A DNA stretch of 64,000 bases from Cutaneotrichosporon cavernicola. Taxonomy: Eukaryota > Basidiomycota > Tremellomycetes > Trichosporonales > Trichosporonaceae. Location of the stretch: the NCBI RefSeq assembly GCF_030864355.1, contig NC_083393.1, positions 2,480,001 through 2,544,000 on the forward strand, in the 5' to 3' direction. The translations under genes and the position numbers were made by a program. Positions 10,277 through 20,979 of the stretch are shown here, piece after piece (positions within the stretch are counted from its first letter, which is position 1; each line of letters opens with the position of its first letter). The notes below the pieces were generated by a model, which saw only the letters and a program-made list of their open reading frames with translations, made no database searches and was not told where the DNA came from.

Positions 10277-13114
10277 ATGCCTGACGAACAGCCAGATCCC
10301 CGCTCTCCCCGTCAGGGGCGGGGCGCCGACAACGGCGGCCTCCCGACCTCTACCGGCAACCCCTCGCTCGCGATGCCAATGCCTCCGGGCGGGTTCCCCG
10401 GCGTGTTTGTGGGCGAACCCGTGCCGCCGCGTCCACAACGAAGCCTCAGCTCAATGCTCTTCCTCACCATGTTCTTCTTCTTCATGTCTCAGAATGGCGG
10501 CAATCAGGTGCCTCTCGGCACGATTGGACCAGACGGCGAGATCCGCGAGCGCGTCACTGAGCTCAGTCTTCTCCGGCATCACGTCAAGGAGTACGAGGGT
10601 TATATCAACGGGACGGGTAACTGGACCGAGGTGAGTGGGCGCGGTGTCCCTGTCAGTCGTGATTAGGCACTGTATCAGAGGGCGCAGTATGAGGAAAGTG
10701 CATTGCGAGGAAGGTGGATCGATGCTGCGGATTCTCAGCGCACTCGCGTCGCACCATGCTTGACATTGGAGGATGGACTGAGCTGACAGCAGCCACCACC
10801 GCCCAGCATCCTGGCATCTAGTCTGGTGCCGGCCCGCTTCGACCACAGCGATGTCGTCACGCGCGGCGACACTTTCTACCCCAACATCACCGGGTGGTAT
10901 CGACGAGCCATGGCACACCCGGTCGACCTTCTTGTGGAGCAGGTGGACCGGAGCGATTCGTTCTTCCGCGGCATTCCATTGCCAGCAGTGAACGAGAGCG
11001 GGAGCTGGAACCAGACGCTTGCAAACGAGCTGCGCGGCGAGTTCGACTGGATGTCCGTCACATCGTGGGACCTGCGGGGGATTGTCGAGCGGAGTATTGT
11101 GCCAGAACGAGAGGAGAGGAAAACAATCGCTCCAAATGACGACTCCGAGAAGGCGCTAGGGAACAGCGAGAACCTCGTTGCACTCGAGCCAACATGGGCT
11201 TGGGTTCGTGGTTTGCTCACCGTCGGCACACCCAATACATCACTCGAATACAAGTTTTACGGGCTGCACCACATTGCGAACGGGACATATGAGCTCTTCT
11301 CATTACATGAGTCACAGCGTGTTGACATCCGAAACATACCCACGCTTTATCCTGCGCACCATACCGAGACGGTGCAGATTGTACTCGCCGAGCTCAAGAA
11401 GGAGCTGCAGATCCAGGAGGACTCGTTGCTCCTCACCGACGTGAGGCCAGAAGGTGAGTGCCTGCGCTAGCTAAGATGGACTCGTTGTGAAGCTAACATC
11501 AGAACCGTCTGTGACGAAGTGCCCACTGCTCATCCACCTGTCTCTGCCTCCACTCCCACCAGGAGTGCGGCTAGAGGACGTACTGCAGTACGACAACGAG
11601 CTATCAAACCCGACGGGCCTGCTGCTCAGCCTCAAGAAGCCACCCACGTACTGGCAGGGCGTGGGGTTGGGAGGTGTTATCGTCGGCGACCAGTGCGGAT
11701 TCGTGGCCGGCCTTGATCGTGGTCGCGGCGTGCCGTTGGACGACTTCTGGCGCAAGACGGTCAACTGTGAGCCACCAGTTCTGGGTTGACAGCTGACAAC
11801 AGACGCCGCGTACGCCACGCTGTCTCAGCTCGTTGTCCTTTTCCTCCTTGTCGGTCAGATGGAACGCACGCGCACTCCCTCGACTCTCGCCAAGGTGTCG
11901 TTATGGACGATTGTGCTCATAGCGCTCTCCGACTCGTGGATCTTCAGTGCACACTTGGTCACCGGCGTCATATCCGACAACAGGACGAGTTTGCCGATGC
12001 TGGTTCCTGGCTTCGCAGCCCTGTGCACAGCGATCGTCTTCGGGCCAGTGAGTATCGGGAGATGATAGTGCTGACCGAAGCGTTACGCTGTGCTGCTACA
12101 CCGTATCCAGGCGCCAGAACGTATCATTGCTCGTCCTCCGCGACGCCGCGCTGCGTCCACCGCTGCATCGGCATCTGGTGATGCCTTGGGTGATGATTCA
12201 GACGAAGAGACTGAGCCTCCCATGCCGTGGACCGACCGTGTAGGCAACCTTCTCTCAACATACCCCGGATTAAAGTGTGAGCAGGACAGAGAAGATTTCT
12301 CAAGCTCACAACAGGGCTCGGCGCCGTCGCGCTCATGTTCATCTTCGCACAGATCGCGTTGATGCCCTCGGTCATCCCCTTCGTCCTCTTCGCCATGCAG
12401 AGCATCTGGGTCCCCCAGATCTATCGCAACGCGCGACGTGGCTCGAACGGCGCACTCGGCCACGCATTCATCATCGGCACAAGCATCGGCCGGCTCGCGT
12501 TGCCGTTGTGTGAGCTTACTCCTGCTGCAGCAGCTGACATCAGACGCCCTCGCGTGCCCTGAGAACGTCTTCTTCATCGATAACGCCGACTGGGTGTGGG
12601 CAATGGTGCTCTGGCAAGTTGTGCAGATCGCAGTCCTCTTGGCGCAGGACCGGTTCGGGCCGGCTTTCTTGTGAGTCCATCGTTACTTTTCCTGAATGCT
12701 GCTGACGCACAGCCTTCCCAAACGCGTGAGTGTCAGCTACAAACCGGATCCACTCAGCCGGCTCAATCTCTTTACGATTCGCTCACACCAGTTCGCCCCA
12801 GCAGAAGGTTACGACTACCACCCTCTCTTGCCCGCCCCCGATGCCGAGAACGCGCTCGAGGGCAGAGGCGAGATTCCCGCCGAGACAACATGCTCGATCT
12901 GCATGGAAGAGGTCAACACCCACCCCGATCCCGCAGACGGGCCGCTGCTCAATCTCAACGCGCGGAGGAGCTACGCCGTTGCACCGTGTCACCATCTCTT
13001 CCACACAAAGTGCCTGCAGCAGTGGATGGCAGTCAAGGTAAGCCGCGCCCACCACACTTCAGCTAACCGCAGACCATCTGCCCACTGTGCAAGCGGCCTT
13101 TGCCGCCACTCTGA
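10277..13114 (+). CDS. DSC1: DSC E3 ubiquitin ligase complex subunit 1 (Dsc1/Tul1), Golgi RING membrane protein
   Basis: Catalytic subunit of the Golgi DSC/Tul1 ubiquitin ligase, which sorts membrane proteins for degradation and, in several fungi, activates SREBP. Nine exons: 10277-10630, 10790-11453, 11503-11766, 11803-12047, 12081-12276, 12315-12509, 12544-12670, 12713-13037 and 13073-13114. They sum to 2,412 nt (803 aa) with all phases agreeing. An N-terminal signal-anchor (SSMLFLTMFFFFMSQ) and a lumenal domain with N-glycosylation sequons are followed by a multi-span membrane block carrying YAVLLHRIQAPER and MQSIWVPQIYRNARRG. The C-terminal RING-H2 reads CSICMEEV, CHHLFHTKCLQQWM and CPLC. 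The last zinc pair sits in a 42-nt terminal exon. The exon 2 acceptor may be 3 nt further on. Introns are as short as 33 nt. Confidence 0.93.
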
Positions 13115-13262
13115 GCTGGTCGCCATCGTTGTATCAGTACATACCCAGCACACATACCATTCAATGCATAACTACGACCTCAAATGAGGTAGTGACTGTC
13201 AGACTAGACGGGGAATACGATACACAAGTACGATACACGTGCTACGTGCAGCTGGGAAGAAT

Positions 13263-15281
13263 CTATGAACGGTCGGCCTCCATACTAGGGTCGTACTTGA
13301 ACGCCATGACGCGGCGGTTGGGAGCCTGCAGCCTGGCCCACTCGAGGTAGAGGCGGAAGACGTAGGCGACTATGTCTTCTTTGCGGTAAAATGTCTCAGC
13401 CCACTCGCGGCCCGACATGCCAATGTTCTCGGCGAGGTCGTCGCGCCCGCCATTGCCATCAACATCGCCAGCGAAGAACGCAAGCGCGTCCCGCAAATCC
13501 GTATAGTCGAGCTTGATCGGCACGTAGTGCACCCAGGGTTGGATGCGGTCGTTGTACCACTCGGGCATGATGGTCGCCTTGAACACAAGGCTGCCGCTCA
13601 TGAGAAGGCGCTGGAACCGAGCGCTCCAGGCGTTCCCATCAACGTCAGCGACGTACTTGTGTCGGTCGGCATCATCGCGACTAACCCTTTCTCGGTAGGG
13701 GTACTCTATGGCGATCTCTGCACAAGTCCCGTCCTCATCGTCGCACTGTATGGGCGCATCGACAAACGCCATGTCGAAATGCGCAGTGTTGGCCAGCCCA
13801 ACATTCTGTTCCATTGCCGACTTGCCAACACTCCGGCCCTCCATACGGCCAGGCGGGGCGAGGATGTTTGCAGTTCCCTCGGCCTCATCTCCGAGTTCCA
13901 TGAGGCGCACACGATGCGAGTCGCGCCACTCCATACCGGAAGAGTAATACATGCCGGTATTGGCGCCACGCCAAAGCAGCCGGTTTTGGACCTTGCGCGA
14001 CCAGGGGATGAGGGTGACGTTGTCAGCGACCATCTCGGGCGGGATGCCGAGCACGTCGGCATGCAACCATGTCTTGGAGATGGCAAACTTGGCACTGAGC
14101 TCCTCGACAGCTGGTACCTTGCCCGAGAAGAAACCGTGCAACTGCACCAGCTCGGGATGGGCACAAGGATCCATGCTGGCCTTGTGGTCGACGATGAACG
14201 TCTTGTCTGCCGTCTGTGAGCTGCGGACGGGTAGGCGGTTTCCAGCGGTGAATCTCCGCAGTGGCGAGCTGCGGGGACAAGCTGCCGCCCAACCGCGCAT
14301 TGTGAGGTCGATTTTGTCGTCACTATCAATGTCAAGAATTAGCCAACCTAAAACACGAGACACTCACACTCATCGTCATCGACGTGATCAAGCAGGTCCT
14401 CCCGATGTGCATGACTGATAAAGTTGAACGGCGTGTCGTGGACGGTATACACAGCCATCATGTCGGGGAGATACGCCGCAATGGGACGGATCAGCCCGAG
14501 CTGTCCATCCTTGCGCTCGACGTGAAGAAAATCACTGGAATTCACGCTACTGGTAGACCGCATGAGTCCGTGGTGGACCTTAATAGTGAACGTGTCGGGA
14601 TCGCGGGCTGCGCGGTTCATACGAAGCAAGATGTCGTTAGGATGCAGCGCGCGGAAGAGGCGCAGGTCTCTGTCGATCTGGTCATACTCGTCGGGTAGCT
14701 GTACACTGTTATTCCTGGAATTAGATGTGCTCAATGTCACGCCCCCAGACTCACACAACATAGTGCCACCACCTATCAAAGCCGACCGGCGGGGCGCGGC
14801 GATACCGTCGCACATACTCGTCTGTCGCCTGGCGTAGGCTAGTGCTCTGTCGGGCAATCTTGGCATCCCACGCAGCCCGTCCATCGCGGATTAGCTGGTA
14901 GATGGGGTGTACGCGACTCTCCGGATTGACATGCAGCATCGCCCCACGAAGAGCGTGTTTGGCGCTACGTACCTCATCGGGCAATGGAACCCGCGGGACG
15001 CGTCTAGGTGCCTGCCCCGCAGCTTCAGTGAGACGCGCGGTGCGGGCCATCGGGGTAGCCCTCCTGCCAATAACGCTGCCATAATAGTCGGGAGAAGGAG
15101 TGTGGCGCATAAACAATGTAAAGACCAAGAGGAGGATGACGATAAGTGCGAGGAGAGAGCGACGCGACCGGCGGAGGAAGAAGAATAAGCGTCGCCGCCG
15201 CTTCTGCGTGTCGTAGTACCCCTCATCGGCATGGGCAAGGCGCCGGAGACGCGACTTTGTTCTGAACCGCGCGCCGGACAT
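13263..15281 (-). CDS. GT90 / CAP10-domain glycosyltransferase, type II membrane protein
   Basis: Probable Golgi glycosyltransferase of family GT90, which includes cryptococcal Cxt1-type beta-1,2-xylosyltransferases and CAP10-like capsule proteins. Exons 15281-14755, 14714-14370 and 14322-13263 sum to 1,932 nt (643 aa). The second junction uses a GTGTGA donor rather than the adjacent GTGAGT because only that closes the frame; it is the least certain part. A basic N-terminus and one signal-anchor (SLLALIVILLLVFTLFM, around residue 50) indicate type II topology. Then come HPIYQLIRDGRAAWD and FDRWWHYV, typical of the fungal CAP10 group, and the catalytic-domain segments LLWRGANTGMYYSSG, HKYVADVDGNAWSARF, SGSLVFKATIMPEWY and WVHYVPIKLDYTDL. 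Donor and acceptor specificity cannot be read from sequence. It ends 148 bp from the convergent dsc1 gene. Confidence 0.85.
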
Positions 15282-16569
15282 TGCGTTACGTTGCACGAAG
15301 AGGTGAGAAACGAGGGGTGAGTATTAAGAGTTGAGAGTCAACGTGTTGCAGAAATATAGGTAGCACGGGGCTAGTACAGCGGCCAACTACCATGAGAGGC
15401 TCTGTCTTGCATTGTGAATATTCCCAGCCGGCCAGCCGGCCAGCCCAGCACGAGACTGGGCCACTGCGCCCAAACCCCACTCTCAATGAATGGTAATTGA
15501 AGCCATGTCTCACACCATCAGGGAGCGGGCTCGACATAGTATTTCACTCGCAACAGGGATGTATAGTATTGCCCAGCTGGAAAGGTCCCACGACCAGACG
15601 AGGGCGAGGGCGAGGGCGAGGGCGAGTAGAGGGGCACGAAGCCAGTAGCTCACCCAGTCGAATTTACCAGCTTGGGAGGTTGGGAGTGGGGCGAGCAAGG
15701 TGGCGAGAGCTATTGTTTGGCAAATTAGCAACTAGTGTGCCAACATCGGTGGCCTCGCCGTGTTATGCTTTGCCGCAAGTGCTGTCAACCTAGGTGTGAA
15801 AGTTTGTCAACTTGGGCAGCAGCTATGTATTAGTTTGTGTCATGTGCGTGTGAGCTTGGTAGCGTTTGAAAGAGATCCCAGGACTCCAGGCCAGAGCTCG
15901 GTCTACCCGGTATGCCCAGATCCTCAGCCAACAGTGAGACAGCCGTATTGAATTGGACTGGTCGACCAAGACCAGACCCAGACCAGATCGCAGGTGGCGG
16001 GCGCAAGTCTGGGCTACCAGGGTCAATTGTCTTGTTGCCACCCACTCCAACTATGAGTGGGGAATGGGAAAGGTCATATAGACGTCGAAGTGGGACATTG
16101 TATGGGGGTGTGGGCAGTTGTGGATTCCGTTCTTTCCAAAGTTGCAACGTAGGGTGTACAAGTCACAGGCACCACCCGAATCTCACCACGTTCTCCGTCG
16201 ATCCGACGATGGTTCGAACTCTGCCGCATCTTGGACCCTTTTGAGATCAGCAGCAGTCTCAACTCGAGCGTGATCTCGTAGCAAGCCTGCAAGCCTCAAA
16301 GCTCCGTAAAACCTTGCTACCCAACAAAGCAAACAAAGGCAAGAGCACAGCGCCTCGACCCTCGCATGAAACACGGGATGCATGGAGTGGGCATGATGGA
16401 GATATCTCGATGCTGTGGCAGCCAGGCAGGCACCTGACTCGTACTAATACAATGGACCATCTAGAGCGGCTCGGGAGAGCAGACACGCCTTCCCGGACAC
16501 CGGAGGAAGGAGCGGCCGGTGCAGCTGGCACTGGTCGCGCCGTGCGGAACGACTACGGGTGCTGTGTGA
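15282..16569. other. Gene-poor interval between GT90 gene and RAD6
   Basis: 1,288 bp with no ORF I can support. It contains a GAGGGC hexamer array near 15599-15626, a GGCCGGC-type palindromic stretch near 15426-15441 and a GGTTCGAACTC string near 16210 that is not embedded in a tRNA fold. Confidence 0.5.
15599..15626. repeat. GAGGGC hexanucleotide microsatellite
   Basis: About four to five tandem copies of a GAGGGC-type unit in non-coding sequence. Confidence 0.8.
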
Positions 16570-17574
16570 TTAAGGCGCAGGAGCGACAGGGCGTGCGGAT
16601 TGCTCGGCCTGGTTCTGCAACTCCTCGTCGTCCACCCACGACTGTTCAACCGTGATCTAGGGTCAGCTGCGGGGCAAACAGACAAGAGCTGCTCACCTTG
16701 ACGCGCCTCTCGTACTCCTGCTTGTTGTCCTTGAACAGCGTCGCGGCCTCGACGTTGGCTGGGCTAACGTCAGTTCGGCGCAAAACGGACGACAAACCTG
16801 CTGGGGTTTGGGTCGTTGAGCAGGCTCTGCACGCTAGTCAAGATGGCGGCCACATCGTACGTTGGCGACCATCGATTCTGCAGAATGTCAAGACACAGCT
16901 CGCCGTTGTTGTAGATGTTGGGGTGGAACATGCGCGACACAAACCGCACGGTTGGCGGCTTGTTGGGGTACGAGTCGGTGAATGTGAGCGTTAGGCGGAA
17001 CGAGCCGTCCTCGAATGGCGTATCAGCTGCGGTTAGCTTGGGGTCAAGTCAAGATCGCCGAGTCATCCAGGTTGAGAATCAAGGTGCCGATGTCCATACT
17101 CGCGCACTCCACCAAAGGTCAGGTGACGGTCATTCTCGGTACGCTGAGTACCGACGTCATCAGATGCCCGTGACGCGACTGCGTCAAGTGCCAAACGAAA
17201 ATGTAGGTGGAATCGTTTAGAGTGGGAAGGAAGGGGCGAGAGGGCGAGACTGGAGGATGGAGGAGGGTGCGATGGGGGTGACGAGTCCACAGCACAGATC
17301 GCCGAGAAGACTCACGCGGCCCAAAGATGACAGCGTTCCAGACCATGATGTTGTCGGAACACGGGCTGCCCGAGATTCCATCAGGCGCCTCGGCCGTGAG
17401 GCGCTTAAAGTCGCGGATGAGGCGGCGCTTCGAGTTGGTGGACTGGTGTGAGCAAGGTGCGCGCAAACGAGTCACGCGAGGAGGGACGGAGTGGTGGCGG
17501 GACGTGTGTGGGCGTGGGTCAAGAGGTGGTACTGGATCCAAAGGAAGGAAGAAGGAAGAGGGAATGCGCACCAT
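16570..17574 (-). CDS. RAD6: E2 ubiquitin-conjugating enzyme Rad6/Ubc2
   Basis: Rad6 is the E2 that, with Bre1, monoubiquitinates histone H2B and, with Rad18, PCNA; with Ubr1 it serves the N-degron pathway. Exons 17574-17572 (ATG only), 17442-17316, 17026-16798, 16763-16697 and 16656-16570 total 513 nt (170 aa) with all phases consistent. The protein starts [16 protein letters not shown] and contains [20 protein letters not shown] with the catalytic cysteine at residue 88, as in yeast Rad6. It then has [17 protein letters not shown] and VEQSW, and ends in a short acidic/Ala/Pro tail of about 20 residues. The first exon carries only the start codon, followed by a 129-nt intron. The exon 3 donor is GTTTGT, weaker than usual. 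Identity is secure. Confidence 0.95.
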
Positions 17575-18355
17575 TGTTAGTCACGCGAGTGGAGTTGGCT
17601 GCGAGATGCTTGTCAGGCCTTGCAAGCCAATTGGAGTAGCACTGGTGAAGGAAGGCAGGGGTAGAAGTGTGGGCGGTGAGGGAGGTAGCGCGTTGAGAGG
17701 ATCAGGAATTGAGAGAGAGAGAGAGAGAGAAGAGTAGTTGTTGTTTAGATTGAATAGAGTACAGTATATAGAGTCTAGAGTCTAGAGAATGATGGTGCGA
17801 AGGGGATGGGTTAGATAGCTTGGCTAGGTGAGAGTGACGGCGGGTGTGACCCATTTTGGTCTCGTACGGTGAAGGCTGGGGGCGGGGCTCGAAGCCTCAA
17901 AGGAACGAGGGACCGACCCGGATGACAAAGGGGACACCAAGGGGACCAAGGGAGTGAGGCGGGACCCTTGGATCCACAACACCTGATCCCCCTTCCTTAC
18001 ACACCCCAGCCCCGGTAGATTGAGTGCGATATACCCTAAATATTCAAATCGCAATCCCTCTTAATTTCCGGTTCGGCCACCACCACCAAAGGTTCCATAA
18101 TCCATAATCCATGATCGACTTGTTGTCGTAGCATATAGCTCACAACCGACATCCGATCATCCGAACCCCCTCACAAAGGTATGCCATCCATCCCATCCTC
18201 AAAACAAACACCAAACATGCTCAACAACACCCCAGGCCGACTGGTTTAGCCTCTAGGCTTGGCACTGCACTGCGACTGCGACCATTAGGATTCCTTCCCA
18301 AATCTATATTTCGATCTCGGTGGTTGTCCTGCTCACTACACTACACCACACTACA
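17575..18355. other. RAD6 promoter region and zrg17 3' flank
   Basis: 781 bp without a supported gene. A (GA)n run lies at about 17711-17731 and an ACTAC repeat at about 18335-18362. Confidence 0.5.
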
Positions 18356-20622
18356 CTACACTACGCCCCCCTCCCATCCGCGCTTGACCTGCACGCTCAC
18401 CTCGCCCGCGCTCTGTCGCGAGCTAATCGCGTTGCTCAGTTTCGACCAGCTGATACGAGTCACCTCCAGAACGTCGCGATCACTCGAGTCCGGGTGGATA
18501 TGCACAACCAATGTGACGACGAGTGGCGCATCTGTATCACCCTCCTTCTTGCCAGAGAGTTGCGCCACAACGTCCTGGCTCACCCGAGGCGAGTCCGTGA
18601 AAGCTTGTGTGGAAGGCGAGGTGGTCGAGATCGAGGGCCGCATCGCGGTGAACGAAGACCTTCTGGAGTTGGGAGCAGAGTTGACGTTCGAGGCCTCATG
18701 CCCAACCTTGCCAGCGTTGATCGTCCAGCACCGCAGTGTGCCTAAACCGAGGACACGACGGTCGTCCGCCACGTCCCGGAGAGCCCGACGCAGCGCCTTC
18801 ATCTGAGACGACGATGCAGGAGGAGCCGTCTGGAGGAGGACGTGGGCAAAGGCAACAGCCGGGGCGTACGCCAGCGAGCCGGTCAGGAAGGTCAGGACGA
18901 GTGATGCCACAGCGTCTAGCGAATGGATGGACGATGTTGGGACGACGAGCGACGTGAGGAAGAGGAGCGCACAGGTGCCCGCTATGGAGAGCGTGAAGGG
19001 GTTCGACAAGAAGCCGTTATCCCTGACAACGGGGTTGGCGAGATACCACGGCGGAAAGAAGAGTGGCCCAGTTGCTGTCGTCAGCTCCGACGCATGTTCA
19101 GCCAGCTTACCATCGACTAGCCTGGCGTGATTCGCGAGCACTGCCCCAGAGAACAGAGTAGCAACCGACGCGAGAAGTAGGAGGAGTTGCGGGAAGGGTC
19201 TGGGGTTAGCATTGACAAGCAACACTGGCGGGGTACTCACCGCTCATCGCCTGCCCCGTGTTCGTGACCGTGACTGTGGCCGTGACCGTGGCTGGAGCCC
19301 CCGGCATGGTCGTGTGCACCCGCGCCAAGGACGACCTGCTCAAGGGCTTCCTTGGCAATGTATACTGCCGCAAAGATAAGGAAGACCGACTGCGAGAAAC
19401 AAAGCAACGAAGTGACACGTGATGGGCTAGAGTCAGCTTGGTCTTCCCGTGACTCACCCATACGGCCGTCGCAGACTTCTCCAGCCTAGTCTGTCTGTGC
19501 GGGCGAAGAGATTGACACCCATGCCCATGGCGTCGAAAACGACGAGGTATCCTGCCGCGGTGAGACAACGCCAGCCGGACATCTGGCCTTCAACCCAGAG
19601 CCCAATGCCGAGTACGGCCTCGATCACAGCGAAGGACGTGAGCGCTTGCGCTTGAGGGTCCTTCTTGCCGGTAGGCATGGGGGACAGGGTAGCGGGCGAG
19701 GATGCGACGTCCATGGACACCGGCTGGGGTTTGTCGTCGGCGGGGCTGAGAGTGATAGGGATGGTAGGCGAGTTGTCGGGTGGTGCGTGGACATGAGAAT
19801 TCGTCTGCGTCGGGTCGAGGAACGAGAAGAAGTTGTGGGACAATGAGTGACGATGCTGGAGGTCAGCGTGAGTGGGTGACAAGGGCTTACGTGGTGTCCG
19901 CGCCGCTTACTGGTACGCGGACGCTCAGCCGACTCTTCGGCGGGCGGGGCGGTGTAGTCTGCGCCTGAGCCGAATGCGCTCTTGTCCGCATCTGGTATCA
20001 CGCTGTCACCAGCGGGTGGTTCGGGTGTGGGACTCGGCGCGCGTGCCGGCATACCAGGGTGTGGAAAGTACGCGGACAGGTTGCGGGTATGCAGGCCGTG
20101 TTGGGGAGTGGGCTCAAACGAGCGTGTGGGCTTCTCGGATGGCGTTGGCGGCATGTAAAACGCTGGCACCTCGAGCGAGTTGCGATGCCAGCTCCCAGGG
20201 CGGTCCATGTGATGCCACGTCGGGGGCCGCGCGCGCGGCGCGGCGCCAAACTCGCGCATCTGGGTCGGCGGTGACATCTCCAAGGGCGCCCAAGACGGCG
20301 AGGCCGGCGACCGCCGGCCATCCATTCTCGTCGGTGTCGAGGGTGATTCGAAGATGAGCGACTGTCGCTTGTTTGGCGTGGCCACGAGACCGTTGAGGTC
20401 CGGCACGGTATCTTCCGCTTCCTGAGCGTCGGCTGCGTCTTCCTCGTGGTCGACGAGGACCTTCTTGGCTCCCGCGTCTGTTGTCGTGCGCACAAAGATT
20501 GGGGGCGGGGGGGGCTTGCTCATGCGGCGAGGCATGGGTGCGTGGATGGCGGTGGAGGAGGGAGCGGGGGCGCCACCAAACACATCTTGTGTGGCGTCTG
20601 CCGGGGAGGGTGAGGTTGACAT
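18356..20622 (-). CDS. ZRG17: Cation diffusion facilitator, Zrg17-type ER zinc transporter
   Basis: Zrg17 forms a heteromeric transporter with Msc2 (Cis4) that moves zinc into the ER/early secretory pathway. Exons 20622-19891, 19855-19458, 19426-19241, 19199-19111 and 19074-18356 sum to 2,124 nt (707 aa), all in phase. About 240 disordered residues precede RHSLSHNFFSFLDPTQ, the group signature. Then come hydrophobic helices including SFAVIEAVLGIGLWVEG, the segment FARTDRLGWRSLRRPYG, FSQSVFLIFAAVYIAKEALE, a His-rich loop (HGHGHSHGHEHG) that likely binds zinc, and TGPLFFPPWYLANP. The C-terminal tail has a Ser-rich insert. Intron 2 is only 31 nt, and intron 4 (36 nt) has no stop and keeps frame, so an isoform with 12 extra residues is possible. 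Confidence 0.85.
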
Positions 20623-20979
20623 TGGCGTTGACGTCGGCGAGCGAGATGAGGATATAAGCTCAGCCTTTGCAAGTGTCTTTGGATATTGAGATACTTGTAA
20701 AGGGGCCAGCTAGGCCAGACGCGATCGGATTGACACGAGGCACGGCCGGACTTTAGATCCAATCTTGGATGCTGCCCCACTCTATACCCAACCGAGGGCG
20801 CCCTGTGTCTTAAGCGAAACATCAAGGTCACGGATCACCAACGTGCAATGCAACTCTTTCAAAGACCAAGTTCCTCACTCCCAACCACGCACTAACGAGT
20901 TAGATGACTAAATCTCATCTGACGTATACGTCTAACCCCTACAGCAAACTTGATCTAGCAAACACCGAGCTAACTCTCT
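20623..20979. other. Short intergenic region upstream of zrg17
   Basis: 357 bp holding the zrg17 promoter and the 3' flank of the 20980-22224 gene. Nothing distinctive seen. Confidence 0.4.

Noticed and set aside
16205..16225. tRNA B-box-like GGTTCGAACTC
   Set aside because: Flanking bases do not form a T-stem or cloverleaf and no A box lies at the right distance.
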